Below the pieces are notes generated by a model. That model had not been told where the DNA came from. It did not search any database and was given only the letters and a program-made list of their open reading frames with translations. Shown here one piece after another: positions 24,674-39,600 of a stretch of 64,000 bases of DNA (the first letter of the stretch is position 1; the number at the start of each line of letters is the position of its first letter). A program made the position numbers and the translations under genes. Source of the DNA: Onchocerca volvulus (Eukaryota; Nematoda; Chromadorea; Rhabditida; Onchocercidae); the NCBI GenBank assembly GCA_000499405.2, contig HG738139.1:7402616-7466615 (forward strand). Direction: 5' to 3'.

Positions 24674-27600
24674 GTACTTTGGTTGTGATATTTTTTTTTA
24701 TTATAGTTATAAGTTACTGTTAATATTACATATAAATTTTGACTACAAATAATATGAAATGATCAATTAAATTATACCAAATGTCTTAGGGGTATCGAAG
24801 CACTACAGCGAGAAGGCAAGCAAGCCCAGGATTGGAATCGCGTTGATCTAAACGAGGTACTGAAGCTCATGGAGGATCTGATCGATTATTTCGCACAACC
24901 TGAAGAAGACGGTTAATCGTTAACAAATTTGCACATAAAAAATCTCCTTAAAATCTCCGTGTCGGTTTGTTCAATCTTTTCCGACATTTCACAGTCGACC
25001 ATCGGTCATTAAAGAAATAGATTGAAAGTTGGAGGATATTTGAATGTAAAATTTTTTCAGATTTCGAAGTTAGTCAAAATCGTCTGCGTGCACTGAGAAG
25101 TCGTCAAGATCTGTTTCAAGAAGAAGGTGTACTGAATATGATTCTGGACACCATCGATAAATTTTCACAAATGGAAGCAGTGCCTGATTTTGCTGCACTT
25201 CTTAACGAGGATACACAGGTCGAAGATGGCATTAGTTTTTTAATTTCAATGCAATGACAAAAATTTCGATGAAAATGCTGAGTTTCAGTCTTATTCTGAA
25301 AATGGGTTTTTGCATTTATTTATCCTTCAAATTTCTGTTAGAAGCATGAAGCTGTCGAGAGAATTGATGAATTTCTCAGCTATCGAATTTTTCATCAGCA
25401 AATACTGAATAATAAAATAATTGATTTACAATGTTGGTATTTAAAGATTGGATTCATTATTTAATTACATTTTAGTTTGTATGGGAAGAAATTTCTACTT
25501 ATTTGTACCTTCTTGTTGCTGCAATGATTAAAGGAAATCATTATAACTGCGCACAATTTGCATCAGCTCAACGATTGCAATGGTTATTTGGACGATTATC
25601 AAATCCACAATCCGCAGAAGGTGAATCTTTATTCAAAGCAACTAAAAAATAACTCAGTTTACAGTTGAAGTTCCAATTTTTTATCTTTGCCTTTTTTGAG
25701 AATTAAAACTTTCTAGGTATATTGGACGTATTATACTGTGTATTGACTGAATCACCAGAAGCACTGAATATGATCAATGAAAGCCATATCAAATCGGTAA
25801 TATCACTTTTGGAGAAGGTTGGAAGAGATCCCAAGGTCATATTTCTTTCAAGAGTTTCTTTGTTTTTTCAGTATACCAAATTTTAGAATATCGTGATAAT
25901 AGCTTTCTAAGTGACTCTTTTGTTTTTTCTGCTGAGATTAGAGACTATTTGAATATATTTGCTGTATTAATTCTAGTGTTTTTATTTATAGCTAACTGGA
26001 TCCAGTCCAGCTAGTCTATATAAATAAAAACGTTAATGTTCGTTTGTTCAAAATCTTAGATCACCGAAGGTCCTATCGATTGCTTTGAAATTTCGAAACA
26101 ACGTTGCATCCGAATATGCGCATGTTTTTAGATTATATATATATATATATATATATATGTTGCTGTGGTTCAGTCTGGTCAAGTAAAAAATACTGGGAAA
26201 AAAATCTTATCGTATTGTAAATAGGATTGTTATCTGGTTGGATTGAGGATTGCTTTGGGGATTGTGACTGAGATTGAGGATTGTCACTCGGTCAGCATTA
26301 GGTGTCGGAAAAGTCTTTTATGTCTGTGTGACAGAGATGAATCCTGTTCAGAAATTTTGTTGATTAATGGAAGAGTAATTTTTCCTAACAAACAATTATC
26401 AGAAAATATCCAGTCAATTTGATCATGATTATTCTTTCCTTCGTCGCTCGTATGAATACTGCTCAACTGAATTGTCGAATTGTTGCTAGTGTTATGTCGC
26501 CTTGAACTCCGAACTGTTACCGTCGCTATATCGGTCTCGTAATTGCTGAGCACGGAGTCGTGTTTGCGGCTGATCTGCATATCTCGTTGACGCCCTTCAG
26601 CCATTTCCAACCGTGCTTGCAACCGTGCATCCTAGAGTCTGGCCGCACATCGCTCTACTGCTTTCTCGGCACATATTCGGGCCATTCTTTGTCTGTTTCG
26701 CTCGATCGCTGATGTTTAATCTTGTTTATCATGATTATATTCTTTGACTTCGCCAACATCTACCTATTTGCCATTTTAATCAGGAATGATGAGAGAATAA
26801 CAAGACGAAGTGAAGAAAAGTAAGCAAAGATAAGAGAGAGAAGAGTGAAAGGAGCAAAAAAGATGCAAAATGAAAAAACGATAAAGAAGGAAAAGGACAG
26901 AGGAAAGAGGGAGAGAGAAATATTATCAAAAAAGTATGTTTTTATTTGTCACACAGATAAAAAAAGAAGTAGGTATATCTGTGTAGAAACATGCGTCCAT
27001 TCGAATGCAGCATTGGGTCAAAATTTCGAAGCAATCAGTGAAGAACTTTCGGAGATTTAAGGATTAGAACAGCGAACATTTACATTTTATTCATATAGAC
27101 TGGTAAATTCGATGATGTTAATGTTAAGCAGTTTTAGGTACTTGATGTCCTATCATCACTTTGCGAAGGAAATGGAATGGCAGTACGAAGTAGCCAAAAT
27201 ACAATTACTCAACATTTATTGCCTGGAAAAGATCTGTTGTTACAAACAAAAATGAGAGATCATGTCAGCAGGTAATGGAATCCATCTGATTTGAATGCAA
27301 AATTCCCAGTATTTTCAAAAAAATTAAATATTTTAAAGCATAGAATTTTCCTCAATGTTTTTTTGATCAAAAGTGGTGCAGTTCCAAGAAAATCAATTTC
27401 ACAGTTTAGTATGTTGTGTTGTATACGACGAGCAGTGAAAATTTTTTCCGTCCATGTATAGAAGACGTAGTATTATAGCAAAAGAGAAGTAAAAGCTAGA
27501 AAGTACACTGGTTTCGTGATGCCAAGTTTTGCTATCTCAAATATCGGAATTAATTCGATAAAACTGATTTGAACCTGAATCTCTCTGAAGAACTTTAAAT

Positions 27601-30600
27601 ATATCATCTTGCATATTCAAGTTTCAGCGAATTATCAGAAAAATTATAAAAGAGGATATTGACAATGTCACAATATCAGCGAAACTTAGCGTTTTTTCCG
27701 CAATCTGAAAAAAATAGACATAGAATTGATGAAGATTGTTTGATTTAAAAGAAAGTGTGATGATGAATGAATCAATTTATAGGCATTCATTTAAAAGCAA
27801 TTTTTATTGCATTGCGTTATGAACTTATATACTAAAGTATAATAATTAATCGGATTTGCATTTTACATTTTTTGAACGAGTAATTAGATACTAAAACTTT
27901 TATTTATTTATCACTGATGTGTTATTGGGATAAAAAAAACTTTAGTGAAACCAACTGAATAATTTATTTATAGCATGACGCCAAATATCCTAGTCGGTGT
28001 CGTTGAGGGAAGCTCACAATTTAGACGATGGTATTATGAAGCAGAAGTTGAACATATCGAACAGATGACCAACACGAAACCGTATCTTCGGATCGGATGG
28101 GCAAATAGCATGGGCTATAAGCCGTTTCCTGGCTCTGGCGATGGGTGAGTTGTGTTATTAGTGTTAATAAGTAAAATATCGATCTTTAAAAATATCTCCT
28201 TGTTATTAATATTCTTTCAATCGATTTTAACAAGTTTAATGATTTATTTTTTTTTTAAACTTAATTTCTCGCTCAATTATCCGAGTTTTGGTACATAATA
28301 CATATTAATGCTTATTAAGACTTATATGTGCCCTTTACTTGAATTGCACAGAAGCATAATATTTTTTGAAATTTTCATTTAGATGGGGATGTATTGGTAT
28401 CGGAGATGATTATTATTCATATGGATTCGATGGTCAATGTATTTATTGCGGTAGACTTTTCATTAATAGTATATTTAAAATTCTTAAAATTTAAAATCTT
28501 AAGGCTTAAAATCTTCAATTTTTGGGATATATGTTAAATATAAATTTAGCAATTTTTTTAGCAACTAAAAAACACGTCGTTTGGACTCGAACACTGCAGA
28601 AAGGCGATGTTGTTGGTTGTTTGCTGGATCTGAATATTCCGGAAATAAGCTTCACTGTTAATGGGCACTCAACTGCAGGACTGTTCAAAAATTTCAATAT
28701 CGATGGGTTTTTCTTCCCCGTGATGTCACTTTCTGCCAAAGTCAGGTATCCAATTTTCTAATATATCTTGCGTATTAATGAAGCAAAAAGAACCAGTTTT
28801 AAGTAAGCTGACAAACCCATTTGAAATCACTATCTGTTTAGGAAAATCATGTGCGTATTTCGTAATAATCAATTTATCTAATTATAGGAACCTATTCTTT
28901 GATTAATTATTTAAAATGAAATGAAGAATCCACATTTCAGTTGTCGTTTCATGTTCGGTGGTACAGAAGGGCGTTTGCGCTTTGGGCCGCCTCCTGGATT
29001 TAGTCCTCTAATTGAAGCAGTAGTAAATCAGTTGGAAATTGGAGAATGTCTTTCGTTCGGTGATATTGCGAAGAACGTGTATACTGGCCCTAGCATCTTA
29101 CGTCAAAACACGGAACCATTCGTGCCGGTATTGGTTGATATCTCCAATGTAGTACTGCCTGAATTTGCAATGGAAATACATGAAAAACTGGCGGAAAATT
29201 TGCATGAATTATGGGCAATGCGGAAAACTGAACTTGGCTGGAGTTATGGGGAGGTATAAATTTTTATGTGTTGATAAATAGTTGTCAGCATAAATCTATT
29301 GTACATATAAATTGAATACGAATAAAGTTTATTTTTTTCCTTACTAATAGGAAAATCAATAATTTACTAAATTTATTTATTTTAATTTTTCGAGGAAATT
29401 TCAAGAGTTTAGAAAGATATACAAGTATTCAGTTGACTAATATTGAATTTATTATAAATAAAATTAAATCAAATACTGACTTTGTGACCTTCTCAGTGTT
29501 GCTTTCTTAAAAGTTTTATTGCAGGTAAGAGACGAGAAGACTCGCCGTCATCCATGCCTGACATCATTCCAGCAATTACCCCAAAACGAGAAGACTTATA
29601 ATATCAATCTTGCCATTGACACTATGAAGTAAGATCGTTTATTTTCTTAAAGAAAGATCAAGGCAAGCAAAAATGAGAAAACTATTGGTGGTGTTGACAT
29701 CTCTCACAAAAAATTACATCCTGACATTCAATCAATAATTTGCTGAATTTATTTCATTTTTAGAACAATTGAAGCTCTACGATATCACATGATCTTAGAT
29801 GAGCCTGCAGTTCGCATGCGACATTTGCATCTCCCTCAGAAGTATGAATTTTTTTTTTTTTTTTTGAAATATTAAGACACTTGAAGGTAATGACAGTATG
29901 AAGAGGTTTTCTAAAGACGCTAGTAGTGAGAAATATACTTTGCAACTTTTAAATGAAAGGATACTGTTCCAAGCTTTATGAAGTAGTATTCTAAAATTCA
30001 AATTACTTTATATGATACTTTTTATTGGGCATCGGTCTTCAGCTATCAACAAAGCAATGGATTCAAACCACAGCCTTTGGATTCTCATGAAATTATTCTT
30101 GATGATAATGTATTCCCGTTAATTGATGCGTTGGCCAAAAATACTCATAATGTTTGGGCAAGAGAAAAGATTCGGCGTGGCTGGACTTTTGGTCTCAATG
30201 AAGTACATGCATATTTTGTTTTTAATACAGCCAAGTGACTAATGAACAAATTTCGATACTCTATGTTACCTGTAAAAAGTTATTCCAATTTTTTTCCAAT
30301 CACATAGCAATCCTTAATCGCTCAATTTTGCAACAGATCCATTCTTGCACCTTCTACTAAGAAGAACTTGACGAATTTAGCTGTAATATTTTTTTTTATT
30401 TCTCTTGAAATTTTTGTTGTTAAGTTTCTGAATATGAACCAAAAGCGAACTCCACATTTGGTACCATACGAGGTGGTTGATCAGCGGATCAAAGAAGCCA
30501 ACAGAGAATCAGCCACGGAATTTGTAAAGGTTCTACAGTTGTTTGGAATCTTCTTGGAACCGCCTGTTTTGGAACACGATGAAGGTCTAAATTGATTTCA

Positions 30601-33600
30601 TGATATCATTAAAAGTATGAGACTACTCTCAAGGTAATACAAAGTATAAGAACATTTATTTCTGGAATAATAAATTTCTTTTGCAAACGAGCATTCGAAA
30701 ATCAAAAGTTAAATTTCAGTTATTATTATTTTTTTTTTAAATTCAAATGACAATTATGGTTTAGGTGCGGAAAAGGAACTGAAAGCAACGCAGGCACTCT
30801 CGCGCACCTATCGTGCTGAAGCGACATATGCGGTTTCTAGCGGTAAATGGTACTTTGAGTTCGAAGTGCTCACATCGGGATTTATGAAAGTCGGCTGGAT
30901 GGATGTCAGTGCATCGTCAACGTTTGATATTGGAAAGGATGATCGATCATACGGATTTGATGGGTAATTTATTGGATTTTTTTGGTTTCAGGAAATGTTG
31001 CACAATTCTAAATAATAAAAATTCTCAAGTTCTTACTTGAAGCTTTTCAATTTAATTTAATTTGTCTTCCAGTTTTCATTTTTTGCATCATTCACATATA
31101 TCTTGCCTTTTTAAACTTAAACAAAGTTTGATTTTAGCTATTTGGCTCGTAAATGGCATCAAGGATCTGGAACTTACGGAAGAGAATGGAAAATTGGTGA
31201 TATAGTAGGAGCATTTCTCGATCTCAGCGATCATACAATATCGTTTTCATTGAATGGCGAATTGCTGTTGGTAAAATTTTAAATGATTTTAGGAATTTAT
31301 TTCCTTACAAAAAAGGCTTACAACAATATTCGATCTATAATAGTTTTATGTCAACTGCGTTAAAATCAATTCTTTTCCATAAGTTTTACAACATTTTTCC
31401 TCAACTGTAGTCTGTTTCAATTTTTGGATTCATCTCTCTCAGTAAGATTAGTCAAAGACTATTCTAGGATCCTTCCGGGTCAGAAATGGCTTTCGACAAC
31501 GTTCTCGTAACAGATGGCTTCGTGCCAGCAATGACATTTAGTACAGGGCAGAAAGCAAGATTGAATTTTGGCCAAGATTCAAACAGTTTGAAATATTTTA
31601 CCACATGTGGTCTACAAGAAGGATATGAGCCGTTCTGCGTGTATGTTGAAGATATTTTCTTGTTTTCTGTATGAAAAATATGAGATAATGATTTTCTTTC
31701 TAACAGATTTAAAAATTACCTAAACTCTAAACCAGTCTTTTTCGTCAAAAATCTTAGAAAAGCGAAATATTCCTAGAATTTATTTCGAAGCATCTTAATT
31801 CTTTTGGAAAACTTTATAATTCAATTTTTTCATTTGAAATTTGAAATTTAGTAATATGTACCGCCAAATGCCAATGTGGTACGCCAAAAGATTGCCGCAA
31901 TTTGAAGACATCGGATTGAATTCAACAATGGAAATTTCACGAATACCGGCAACCGGAAACAGTCCTCCATGCTTGAAAATTACTCAGAAACAGGTTCTAT
32001 TGATTTTTTGAAATCTTTTATTGCTTATATTATTCCATCCTAGTAAAACTGAATAGGATTTGATAAAGAGAAGAAGAGAGAGAAAAAGATAAAATTGAGC
32101 AAATTTTGCCGATAATAATGTAAAAAATTCTATTGCTAATCACATAAAGTCTTCTGTATTTTCTATTTTATGAATACCAATAAGTATAATGTTATATATA
32201 TATATATATAAGTATAATGTTATATATATATGAATAATTTGACTGAATCTTAGTTGAAAATTATCATACGAATCTGAGAAGTGTTTGTGAAAAGACAATT
32301 TTTCCCATTTTCCTGAGAAAATGCTTTTAACGAGAGAAGAAATTATTGATGAGGTGAAAAATTTTTTAACGAGATTTAAAAAAAAAAAAAAAAACTCTTG
32401 ATGAGATAAAAATTTTTTTATGAGAACTGGATGATCCAAAGAACAGTATATATTATAATGCCAGACAAAAGTGATAGATTTTCTTGGATGAATTTCGCAG
32501 TCATATTCTTATTTCATAAATAGATTCTGGCATATTCAGATTCACTTATTTTACTCTACAGAAAGCATAAGACAACATTATACTGAAAAAATGAAAATTG
32601 AGAAGAAAGTTGAATTCGCTTTGAGTAGTAAAAAGGACTGAATCGTTGCAAACAATATTTAAGTTCAATATACTTTGATTTAACATCACACAGTAATGAA
32701 AAAGATCTGAATGAATAAGCATTTCAGTATAAAATATAGAAAACACCAATGGCAGGGACAGATGTAATCATTAATTTGTTTTTTGAAATAGAGACTTGAA
32801 TCCTGATGTCTTTTTCTTTGCGTAAAGAATCATATAAAACTCGTAGCTAACATTACAAAAAGAGATTTTGTTCAATTATTAACTTATTGATCTAAGAGTA
32901 TATGTAATTTTATAATTAATTCTTACGAATAATGATAATGTAACAACCAAAACAATCACATTTAATATTTGAAATGTTATATGGTAACGATAACAGAATA
33001 TTTAGATCAATACAGGCGATATAACAGTACAAGAGAAAGCTAAAATGGAATATATTCGATTATCCTTACCAGTGAAATGTAATGACAAACTTCAACAAAC
33101 TAAGTAAGTCATATAATTCAGTGTTCGATTAAAATACCTAAGCGAAAATTAGCCTATTAATTTAATTATAATTACTATGAAAAAAAAGAACACTATTAGA
33201 TCAAATTAGCACAAAAGACTGATAGTTTTAGAAAACATACATATTGATGAGCAAGATTCAATTTAAATAAAAATTTAATTCAATTTCAGAGATAAGGAAT
33301 CAATAATGCGTTCTGTACAAGAAATTGAAAAACAGCATTTGGCAGAGGAAGTGCAATCTGTAACTATGATCAGACATCCAGCTATTCCCAGAGAATTCGG
33401 TGATGACACTAAGGTAAACAAGGTAATTATCTAAATTATAACATTGTGATATTTCCCATATCTGCTCCATGTATGGCAATTCGTGAGATTAAGGGCAATG
33501 GTTCCTCATCTTATCATCTGTTTATATGATCTGAATATCAAGTATCAAGTGATTTGCTACACTTTTCGGATCATCGTTCGACTGGATTTTAAACTTCTTA

Positions 33601-36600
33601 AAAAAAAAAAAAAAAGTTTCTAATGTAATTACCTGAAGAATACTGAAACCAGGTCATCCAGAAGAGAAGTCTATATGAAAAGAAAAGAAATTAACATGCT
33701 TTTCAATCTTTTTTTAAGTTTTTCTTAGATCAGAAGTTGTGTTATAGAATTAAGCCGTTATAATATCATTAAATAAAGTCAATTTCGATAAAATACAGAT
33801 AATGTAGTTGTGTCGAGCAGTTATTATGCATAAGTTGACAACTTTGGTTCGACTTTTCTCGAAGCCCAATATTGTGGTTTATATTAAGCTAATGTAACAA
33901 TCGCCAAAAAAAATAAAAAAACTTTCTTTGGAATGTACTGTAAAGAAAAATGCCTGCAAATGCAGGTATAATCACCAAAAGTTGTGATGTAATACCATGC
34001 TTCTTTTTTTTTCAGATAGTCATGAAATAATCGAAAATAAGGGAAGTTTGTTTAAAATGAAACTTAAGTATAGAAGTGTGGTGGGTATAGATCAGTAATG
34101 TCATAATTCTCGCCAGCAACTAAAAAAGACTTCTTAGCACTATTCAATATTTCAATTACTTATAGCCGGTTTTTGATCAATTTTGATCTGAACAAATTCA
34201 TGTTTAATTTCGACGTTAATCCAATAATCACAAATATTTTTATGAAAATGTTTCTAATTTGTATTTGAGTGATATTGATATCATCTAAGAATATGGAAAA
34301 GGAGAAAGCTCTTTTGATATAGACAGAGATTGTGGAATTTAATATCAATTTAAACTGCATTAAACAATCTAAATCTCGAATCGAAAGTATGATTGATCTG
34401 AAACTACATGAAACTCTTGTTTCTCATTATTCGTAATCAAATAATTTAATCGATATTTTCATTCATATCATCGAAATAATATGGCGTCTAAAGCAATATT
34501 ATGTCTTCTCTTTACAATGAAATTAGTTAAAAATAATTACCAAAGTCAATTATTTTAAATTTGCAAGACTATATCTGTTTCCAGAAAAAACTTGGGCGAT
34601 CATTATTATCGGCTTTTAAACACAGTACAGAAGAGGACGAAAATTTAGCACGCTCAAAACCAATATCGTTTGAAAGTGACCAGCTATTAGAACCATCTAC
34701 CATAAGGTTTACTTTGAAAATTTAAATAGGAATGTGACTTTTCATTTTCAAAATTTCTATCACAATTATTATCACAAATAAAGAAAAATGGAAACAATTT
34801 AGAAAAAAAGCAGCAATGTAATTCTTGGCACCGGATTGCTAAGGAATTCCTGAACATTAATTTAAATTTAATCAAAAATTTTAAAGTATCTGCCACTTGG
34901 CTATCAGCTGAATTTGTGCGCCAAACTCTAGCCATTGTTGATTACTAACTTCAAGAAAGAATAATATATTTTGATTCCGTCATGAAGGAACGCCCATACA
35001 AGAAATAAAAATTTTAACATTCTCGAAACATTTGTGTACTAACGTTAGGTGTGAATTTAACTCTTCAATTCGTCATACTTTATCTTATCAACCTCAGAAA
35101 TCCAGGTAATGACAACAGAATAATTTGTACTGGTAATTTATAGCAATAATTTGAACTGGTAATCTATTTTAAGTCTCGCAATCACTGATCAGATTGATGA
35201 TTTCACAAGAAATTTTAATTTAGTCTTGGAAATCAGAATAATAGTTTCTCTTTTTCAGCAAATCCTAGGTATTCTTTCCAATCTAACAAAGATAAAAGTT
35301 AAAAATACAAGCAACAATGAGCGTTTAAGTATTCGTTAGACTGAAAAATCGAAAGAAAGCAACTTTATGTTCGTAAAATACCTTCTAATATTCTTAGGCT
35401 GAAATATCAGGTCATTGAAAATTTCTTGAAAAAGCTTAACATTTGGGGGCATTTCTCAGTCAAAGAATCTAAAAATAATTTTCGGTATTCTCATATCGAA
35501 AAAGTTTGCATCAACGGTCATCATGACCGAATATTCATCCTTTTTCAATATCTTTTCGATTGTGGCGCTACTAATAATGGACATTTATGAATCTCCTGAT
35601 CCTGACTGCACAACAGATAACAATATCTTTATTTTTCTGAGGTTTCTTGCAATATTTCCACCGTACCATTAACTGATATTACCACTCTCAATCCACTGAT
35701 GAGGTAAATGATCAGTCAAATTTTATAAAAGCCTTATTGGAGTGTATGCTGAATTCGAATCAGATCAAATGATTTCAACTTTTTTTCTGGTGTTCCTCTT
35801 TTACTTTCAATGCATTTTACTGATGCTTTCTATTTTTTATTTGTTTTGAAGTGATGACTGTTCATCGAACGTTTTCTATGCCTACTTTATAGCATACTCA
35901 TAATTGCAAAAGCTGCATCATTATTATTAGTCCATTTATAGAGATGCTTTCTTCTGTTCCATGAATATTGTGATAATCTAGCCGGATTCTATCATTTTTT
36001 TTAGGTTTTATGAGTGTAGTCTGTACATGTAGAAATGTTATTATTAAGATCTATATAAAATTTAGTAACTAGGTTACTCATTGGAACAAATTTTATAAAG
36101 TAACGAATTCGATAGTACCATAATTTTTTTATGTAATAAATTATCGTGCTCTTTCATAATCCAAAGAAGATGCATAGTGTTAAAAATTAGTTGTCCTTTA
36201 TTTGTGATTCATTTTGAGATTGGAAAAGTGGATAATTGAGATTATTATTAATCTGAACTTTTCAGTCTTATAAACTAAACTTTTCTGTTTGCAAAACGTA
36301 ATGCAATCTTGGAAATTTATGACACAAACTACTCTTACTTAAATCGAGTAAATGAAATAGACTCAATGAGAGATTAGAAAAACTAATGTTTTTGTCTTTT
36401 ATGAAATCTATCGTAAGGAATCATCTTATATTTTCCCATAAATTTTTGTTTCATTGCTATTTTTCTTTCCTTAAACATCATTAACAAATTTTCCATCATT
36501 TGTAGAATGTCTGGAAGTATGCTTGAATTATCGAGTCATGATGAACATCGAGTAGTAAAACACAAACGAGGCGGTTTAATGGCAAAATTACATCAAAGGA

Positions 36601-39600
36601 AAAAGTACGATAATTACTAACTTCATTCATGTAATGGAATTATTTGTGATGAAATTAAATTAGTCAGTGGTTAAATTCACCGAAATCGATCGACATCTTA
36701 CCTGTTTTTTCTCGCTAGCCAACTTTCACATATCATTTATCGAAAACAGATGTCATTTTACTTGAGAACGTGATATTTCTACTAGAATAAGATAAGTGAC
36801 ATATTCATACGATATTGCGAGTAATGCATTTATTCCCGTTGTTGAATATATTACTCTTCAGAAGGTAACTTTGGACCTGATGCTGAATTCTATTGTCAGA
36901 AAGATATCAGAAGGTATGGGTGAAAACACTGTTTATATATTATATATTTTAAGAGAATCCTTCTGACCAGAAGACAGCGCGCAAATTATGAATCCAACAC
37001 TATCCTCTGTAGATGATGCATTTAGTAGGCAAAATTAAAACTTTTCCAGCGAAATTAAACGTACCTTGGCAGATGGCCATACTGTGAATGCGGATGCTAT
37101 TTCTGCAGAAAGTATGCCGCCTTCTATACTAAAAGATGATCAAGGTATTAATAATTGATTGCAAATTTATAACTGAAAAATTTTATATTAAATTTGAAAA
37201 CCCATCACTTATTAAGGCAATGAGATGTTGCTCACTTTCTGATGACAAATAACATTATTTTTCACATTCTTTTTTTCCTTTTTTGTTTTTTCTGAAGACC
37301 TAAGAGTGATATAAAACATTTTCTTTAAAATAATCAGGCAAACTCATTGTCATCAATGGCTTAGTTGATTTATTTAAATTAATGTAATTTAAAAAAAAAA
37401 TAGGAAAACGTTTGAATCCGTTCATAAAACACTTGAATTTTTAAAGTGACATTATTGGTACTTATTTTTACATTTCATTTCAAGATATGCCTCGATCAGG
37501 TCCTGGACGATATCGACGCCTAATGTCAGGTAAGTCGAAGAAAAACAAGCTTGAAAAACAAGCATTTGTGGAGAATCGAAGGCCATCAATTGCTGCTTTG
37601 GATCAAAGTGTTACCGTAGAAGGAAGCGTGCCAAGCGATGATATGCGAGCTATGATTGAACTCAGTGATAAGGTTAAATCATTCTTCCTCGCCGAGGACT
37701 ATCATCAGAATAGCAGTATTTTAGATGCTGCATTTCTGCATGAGAATGTTTACGCACAAAAGGCATCTTCATGTTTCTAGTATCTTTTTCAGATCGATGA
37801 ATTCTACTACGCAATTCGAATTTTCCCAGGACAAGACCCTGCAAATGTTTGGGTTGGTTGGGTAACACCAAAATATCATTTTTACGCAGAACGTTTTATT
37901 ACCGGAGAAGCTGTTCGAATTTGCAAATATCAGGAAATGAATAAAAATGTTAATGAAGGAGAAAGGTTTGTAACTTTTTTAAAGCTTCAAAGACCTCAGA
38001 AGGAATACTGCTGAAGAAATTAAACCTATCGATCGTGAATGTATTAGCTTTAGATCTTATACTGGGATAGAATTTCTGCTTACATATGAACTTTAACTTA
38101 AGTTTAAAAATTGTGTTGAAATTCGATAGTTGTTTAAAGCGACATTTATTATCCGGTGCATGCAGCAGATATTCGAATAAGTAAATAATCTGTTTTAAGT
38201 ATTTTTTAATGTTTTTGATAGTTTCACATTAGTTTATCAGGTCATTATAACAAAAAAAAAGAAAGCATTTCAGGTTAATAAAATAATTTTCAGCTTAGAA
38301 TATCGAAATTGCTATATAATAAATGCCGCTGAGTTGCTGCAATCGGTGTCAGATGCAGGAAATACGAAAGTGTCCGGCCTATCGATCGGTTGTATCATCG
38401 ACACATCTATTGGAGAATTATCATTCCTGGTTTCCAATCAAGACACTGGTTTCCGCTTTAAAGTAAATTTTTGTCTACTTGATTGCTTATTGTTACACTT
38501 TTTGTATTATTTTCAATGAAAAATCTTGTGAATTTCCTTTTAAATTTAAAATCCAGAATACATTTAAAATCGAACATTGAATAATTGAAGTACTAGAGAC
38601 AGAATTATGTCTAAATTTTTGTAATTTAAAGAACTTTTTTTTTACAGCTTGAACCCGGTGCTATTCTCTATCCTGCTGCATTTGTAGCTCCAACAAGTGC
38701 CGAAGTTTTACAATTTGAACTTGGACGAATAAAAGTATGCTTCTTCTTATGAGTCCAGTATGAGTTTATTTCTTTTACAATGATTGAGATGCAAAATATC
38801 ATAAAATACTTTAAATTGCAAAAAGCAATAATTTTTAAAATTAAGATAGATTGAATGAATATGAGTTATAAGAAAAATTATTAAGAAATTATCAAGAAAA
38901 AATTATATGAAGGAATTTTTTTCTTTATTTTGAATTACAATAACTACCAGTTGATAGCATTAAAAGACACACAGTTTCTTTCTTGCTTCCTCAGGATTTA
39001 ATAAAGCATTTCAATGCTGAGAGAAATATTTAAATCTCATTTAAGCATCCTCATTTCAGTATACTTTCCCATTATCTTCGGCAATGTTTAAATCATCACA
39101 TAAAAGCTTGTTACCGTTCTGTCCACCACGATTAACAGTTGAGAAATTAAATCCCGTTCATTGGGCTCGAGTGCCAAATGAATGTCTGCGTACAACAGCT
39201 CTTAAACTTTCTGAGTCTAGAGGTAATATTTAGATAATTTTTAAACGAAGAGAAAGTTTGATTTTCATTAATAATTTCTCACCATGATTTTTAGATGCAG
39301 TTGATGGATGATTTCAAATAGACGAATTTGAGTCATTAGTGATGAATCTGAAATCCTATGAGTAGCAATCATAGCAAAGAATCGTTTTTCAGAGGAAACA
39401 ATTTCTATTTTGTTTCTGTATCTAATTAGTTATGGAGTATCTTGACAAAGAAAAACAAACTTCCAAGGAAACTGGAAAATTCTTAGATAATTAGGCTGGC
39501 TTATCAAAAAATAATGCGAATGACTTCCAAACTTGATCTAATTCTTCGACGATACAGAATCTCCAGGTCAAACTTACCATTTATGGCTAACACGATCTAT

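Larger units (their letters stand above)
26013..27101. mobile_element. 1.1-kb element with ~128-bp imperfect terminal inverted repeats in unc-68 intron 16
   Basis: The left end 26013-26140, from AGTCTATATAAAT through TTGCTTTGAAATTTCG to CGCATGTTTTTAG, aligns along its length, with mismatches and small gaps, to the reverse complement of 26974-27101. The outer edge AGTCTATA is mirrored by TATAGACT. An (AT)n tract (26132-26158) lies at the inner edge of the left repeat. The interior holds a decayed minus-strand reading frame rich in Arg, Leu and Ala. The structure suggests a DNA transposon or a derivative, not an LTR element. I cannot assign a superfamily or find a clear target-site duplication. 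It lies wholly within the intron, so splicing should be undisturbed. Confidence 0.65.

Noticed and set aside
26845..27060. Plus-strand 71-codon frame as a gene
   Set aside because: It overlaps the right inverted repeat of the intron-16 element and is Lys/Arg-rich from purine-rich DNA; no homology seen.
32140..32439. Minus-strand 99-codon frame
   Set aside because: Lies in intron 29 over poly-A/T and TA repeats; its hydrophobic, low-complexity product is a composition artefact.
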